NCBI GenBank assembly: GCA_036337945.1
Contig: JAYZDF010000063.1
Span: 29,407 to 93,406, forward strand
Source: JAYZDF01 sp036337945
Lineage (GTDB): Bacteria > Myxococcota > Kuafuiibacteriia > Kuafuiibacteriales > Kuafuiibacteriaceae
DNA length: 64,000 bases
Direction of reading: 5' to 3'
This document shows, piece by piece, positions 62,354 through 64,000 of this stretch (its first letter is position 1; each line of letters begins with the position of its first letter). Made by a program: the position numbers and the translations under genes. The notes under the pieces were generated by a model that had not been told where the DNA came from, did not search any database, and was given only the letters and a program-made list of their open reading frames with translations.

Positions 62354-62866
62354 CTGACTCAAGCACATTCAAAATCCTGGTATTTAGGTTGGATCCTAGG
62401 CTGTCGTGGTCTCGACGGCCAGGTGAAAGTTCGTCTATTACTCCCTGACCCCTATGCACTAGAAGCCGGTCAAATCCTTATCGACAATGAGGTTTATCGT
62501 ATCGTGGCAGAAGAATGGCACGATGCTCGAAATGTAAACCTTCGTTTGGCTGGAGTGCGCAGTCGTAATGCCGCTCAAGCGTTGAAGGGAAAACAAGTGA
62601 GCGTCGATCCGGGTTGGTTTACTGAGGACATGGGCCGTCCACTTGCTTCGTACCTAGGGATGAAAGTCATCAACGATGAGACAGACGAACTGGTGGCAGA
62701 TGTGACCGAAGTTGCTCATAACGGAGCACAAGTGATCTTGGTTGTTTCGGAAGGTGAAGATGAGCGCATGATCCCGCTCGTCGATGAATTCGTCGTAGCG
62801 ACAACCGCTGACGAAATTCGTATTCGGCCGATCCCCGGCTTATTGAGCGAAAATAGTGAAAGTTGA
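62354..62866 (+). CDS. rimM: Ribosome maturation factor RimM, apparent CTG start
   Basis: 170 residues if translation begins at a CTG at 62354, matching the family length. A GTG at 62423 gives only 147 residues and loses the conserved first strand. The codons before the GTG spell YLGWILGCRGLDGQVKV, which clearly corresponds to the 'LG-x-I-x-G-x-x-G-I/L-x-G' start of RimM. In frame, no ATG, GTG or TTG exists between the TAG at 62342 and the GTG, so a CTG (or other rare codon) is needed. The rest has the PRC-barrel part (DMGRPLASYLGMKVI...MIPLVDEFV). RimM assists 16S rRNA processing and binds S19. It overlaps trmD by 11 bases. Confidence 0.9.
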   Translation: MTQAHSKSWYLGWILGCRGLDGQVKVRLLLPDPYALEAGQILIDNEVYRIVAEEWHDARNVNLRLAGVRSRNAAQALKGKQVSVDPGWFTEDMGRPLASYLGMKVINDETDELVADVTEVAHNGAQVILVVSEGEDERMIPLVDEFVVATTADEIRIRPIPGLLSENSES

Positions 62867-64000
62867 TATCGTTACTCTTTTTGAAAGTTTTTTCGAAAGC
62901 CCGTTACAGACAGGTCTGCTCGGAAAAGCAATCGAAGATAAGCGAGTAACGATTGATTACGTGAACCCGCGTGAGTTCACTCAGGATGTTCACCGCACGG
63001 TAGATGATACGCCATATGGCGGAGGCGCGGGGATGGTCATGAAAGCACCGCCGATGGTAGCGGCGATTGAAAAGGCAAAAAGCCGAAGCGCGAACAGCAA
63101 AGTTATCATGTTAACACCTCAGGGCGCGCCGCTTTCCCAAGGGCAACTGGCCGAGTGGTCTGAGCTTGAGCACCTTGTACTGGTATGCGGACGCTATGAA
63201 GGTTTTGACGAAAGGATTCGAGACTTCGTAGATGTCGAAGTATCAGTAGGAGACTTTGTTCTCACAGGCGGTGAATACGGAGCTCTGACGCTGCTCGATG
63301 GTGTCATTCGACTATTGCCCGGAACTCTGGGCAACGCTGCATCGCATGCCGGTGATAGCTTTAGTAACGGTTTACTTGAGCATCCTCAATTTACTCGTCC
63401 TGCATCATTTCGTGACCGAGGAGTCCCTGATGTTTTGATGTCAGGCGATCACGCGAAGATTGCGAACTGGAGACAAGAAGCATCGTTGCAGCGCACACTG
63501 CAAAGAAGGCCTGAACTTTTCACCCGGGCAAAGTTATCAGACGAAGAACGCGAAATTCTGAATGCAATCGAGCACGAGAAGCCTCGCCTGTGCGTAGCCA
63601 TGGCAGTCGATCACACACAGGATGTTGTATCTACCTTCGACTATCTTCAAAAGCTGATACTTGCCTTCAACTTAGAAGCCGCCTTCGTTTTACCGAAAAC
63701 AAACGAATCATCGGATCAAAGTCTCGCTCAGCAGTATGAGGTGTGGCTCAAAGCACTCAAAGAAAGACAGTTCGCTATCCCGGAACGGGAGGGTTCTCGA
63801 AAGCAGTGGAAGGCAGCAAAAGAGCGAGCTCATCAAGAATTTGTCGCCGAACAAAATGCAGGTGAGGCGATTCAGGTTTTAGAGCAATTTTCCGAAGTGC
63901 GGCACTGTTTCTCCAAGTCAGAGTACCGACTCATCCAGTACGATCCACAGCAACAACCTGAAACACTTCCGCTTGATTTCGCTCATTTTCGGAAGACCGC
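62856..64000 (+). CDS. trmD: tRNA (guanine-N1)-methyltransferase TrmD with C-terminal extension, 3' end cut
   Basis: GTG start at 62856; 381 codons are in the window and the frame is open at the right edge. The first ~235 residues are a complete TrmD with the SPOUT knot: VDDTPYGGGAGMVMK, VCGRYEGFDERIRDFVDVEVSVGDFVLTGGE and LEHPQFTRPASFR. It methylates G37 of tRNAs. TrmD proteins normally end near residue 240-250. Here the frame continues with at least 145 more residues (KPRLCVAMAVDHTQDVVS...). That extension resembles the separate SPOUT-type RNA methyltransferase often encoded next to trmD in related bacteria, which suggests a fusion. The similarity of the extension is weak and needs checking. 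Confidence 0.93.
   Translation, partial: MKVDIVTLFESFFESPLQTGLLGKAIEDKRVTIDYVNPREFTQDVHRTVDDTPYGGGAGMVMKAPPMVAAIEKAKSRSANSKVIMLTPQGAPLSQGQLAEWSELEHLVLVCGRYEGFDERIRDFVDVEVSVGDFVLTGGEYGALTLLDGVIRLLPGTLGNAASHAGDSFSNGLLEHPQFTRPASFRDRGVPDVLMSGDHAKIANWRQEASLQRTLQRRPELFTRAKLSDEEREILNAIEHEKPRLCVAMAVDHTQDVVSTFDYLQKLILAFNLEAAFVLPKTNESSDQSLAQQYEVWLKALKERQFAIPEREGSRKQWKAAKERAHQEFVAEQNAGEAIQVLEQFSEVRHCFSKSEYRLIQYDPQQQPETLPLDFAHFRKT

Noticed and set aside
1..64000. CRISPR arrays, tRNA or rRNA genes, insertion sequences and prophage
   Set aside because: No regularly spaced repeats, tRNA cloverleaf, transposase or integrase frame was seen; the repeats present are protein repeats within genes.

Overview
The window looks like a chromosomal segment from a Myxococcota-type bacterium (former Deltaproteobacteria). 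The evidence is a set of family traits: an AgmX/PglI-type C-terminal domain, a Tgl/PilF-like TPR lipoprotein, a double-FHA membrane protein, many Cys-anchored lipoproteins built from FG-GAP, Ig-like or choice-of-anchor-D (ASH) repeats, a VWA protein with ASH domains, and the rpsP-khpA-rimM-trmD order. Base composition looks balanced, lower than in cultured high-GC myxobacteria. I saw no tRNA, rRNA, insertion sequence, prophage or CRISPR array. The identification is an inference from gene families, not from a marker-gene search.

Layout. 1-8.3 kb (minus strand): an apolipoprotein N-acyltransferase cut by the window edge, a small anchored protein, a lipoprotein with Ig-like domains and seven propeller-like repeats, a GYF/TPR/CPBP-protease fusion, and a type IV pilin gene with a convincing sigma-54 promoter, followed by a tiny protein with a PEP-CTERM-like tail. 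8.5-17.8 kb: a very large FG-GAP lipoprotein gene is divergent from a four-gene secreted module (cytochrome-c lipoprotein, DUF1588/DUF1585-like haem protein, small lipoprotein, Tat-exported DUF1501 protein). 17.8-33.8 kb: an ATP-grasp ligase convergent with an N-formylglutamate amidohydrolase homologue, a VKOR-thioredoxin fusion, a leucine dehydrogenase-type enzyme, clpS-clpA, a hotdog thioesterase, AgmX-like and TPR proteins, then a glycan locus (WecA/MraY-type transferase, a GT4 enzyme and two half-length GT-B-like proteins) and an LhgO-type oxidoreductase.

33.8-47 kb: an M23 peptidase, a VWA/ASH lipoprotein, an ABC1/UbiB kinase, then a DUF4129-DUF4350-MoxR-DUF58 set with an unrecognised gene inserted antisense between MoxR and DUF58. 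47-56 kb: Map, an EamA transporter, a HAD phosphatase, TPR lipoproteins, a YkgJ protein, a Fur-family regulator, a DUF5655 protein, an outer-membrane barrel and an FHA protein. 56-61.6 kb (minus): a tight five-gene run made of an ASH/DUF2135 lipoprotein, a SpeD homologue, a HAD-IIA phosphatase, an M19 dipeptidase homologue with substituted metal ligands, and an FG-GAP protein. 61.8 kb to the end: the ribosomal S16/KhpA/RimM/TrmD operon, with RimM apparently starting at a non-standard codon and TrmD carrying a C-terminal extension.

The most interesting items are the sigma-54 pilin control region with its PEP-tailed companion gene, the SpeD/HAD/M19-like operon with altered metal ligands, the ATP-grasp/amidohydrolase pair, the antisense gene inside the MoxR cluster, and three genes whose conserved N-termini lie upstream of any ATG, GTG or TTG. 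Intergenic gaps are short: none exceeds 300 bases. The longest, at 61634-61854, 7163-7362, 6181-6384 and 35418-35594, are promoter or leader regions.
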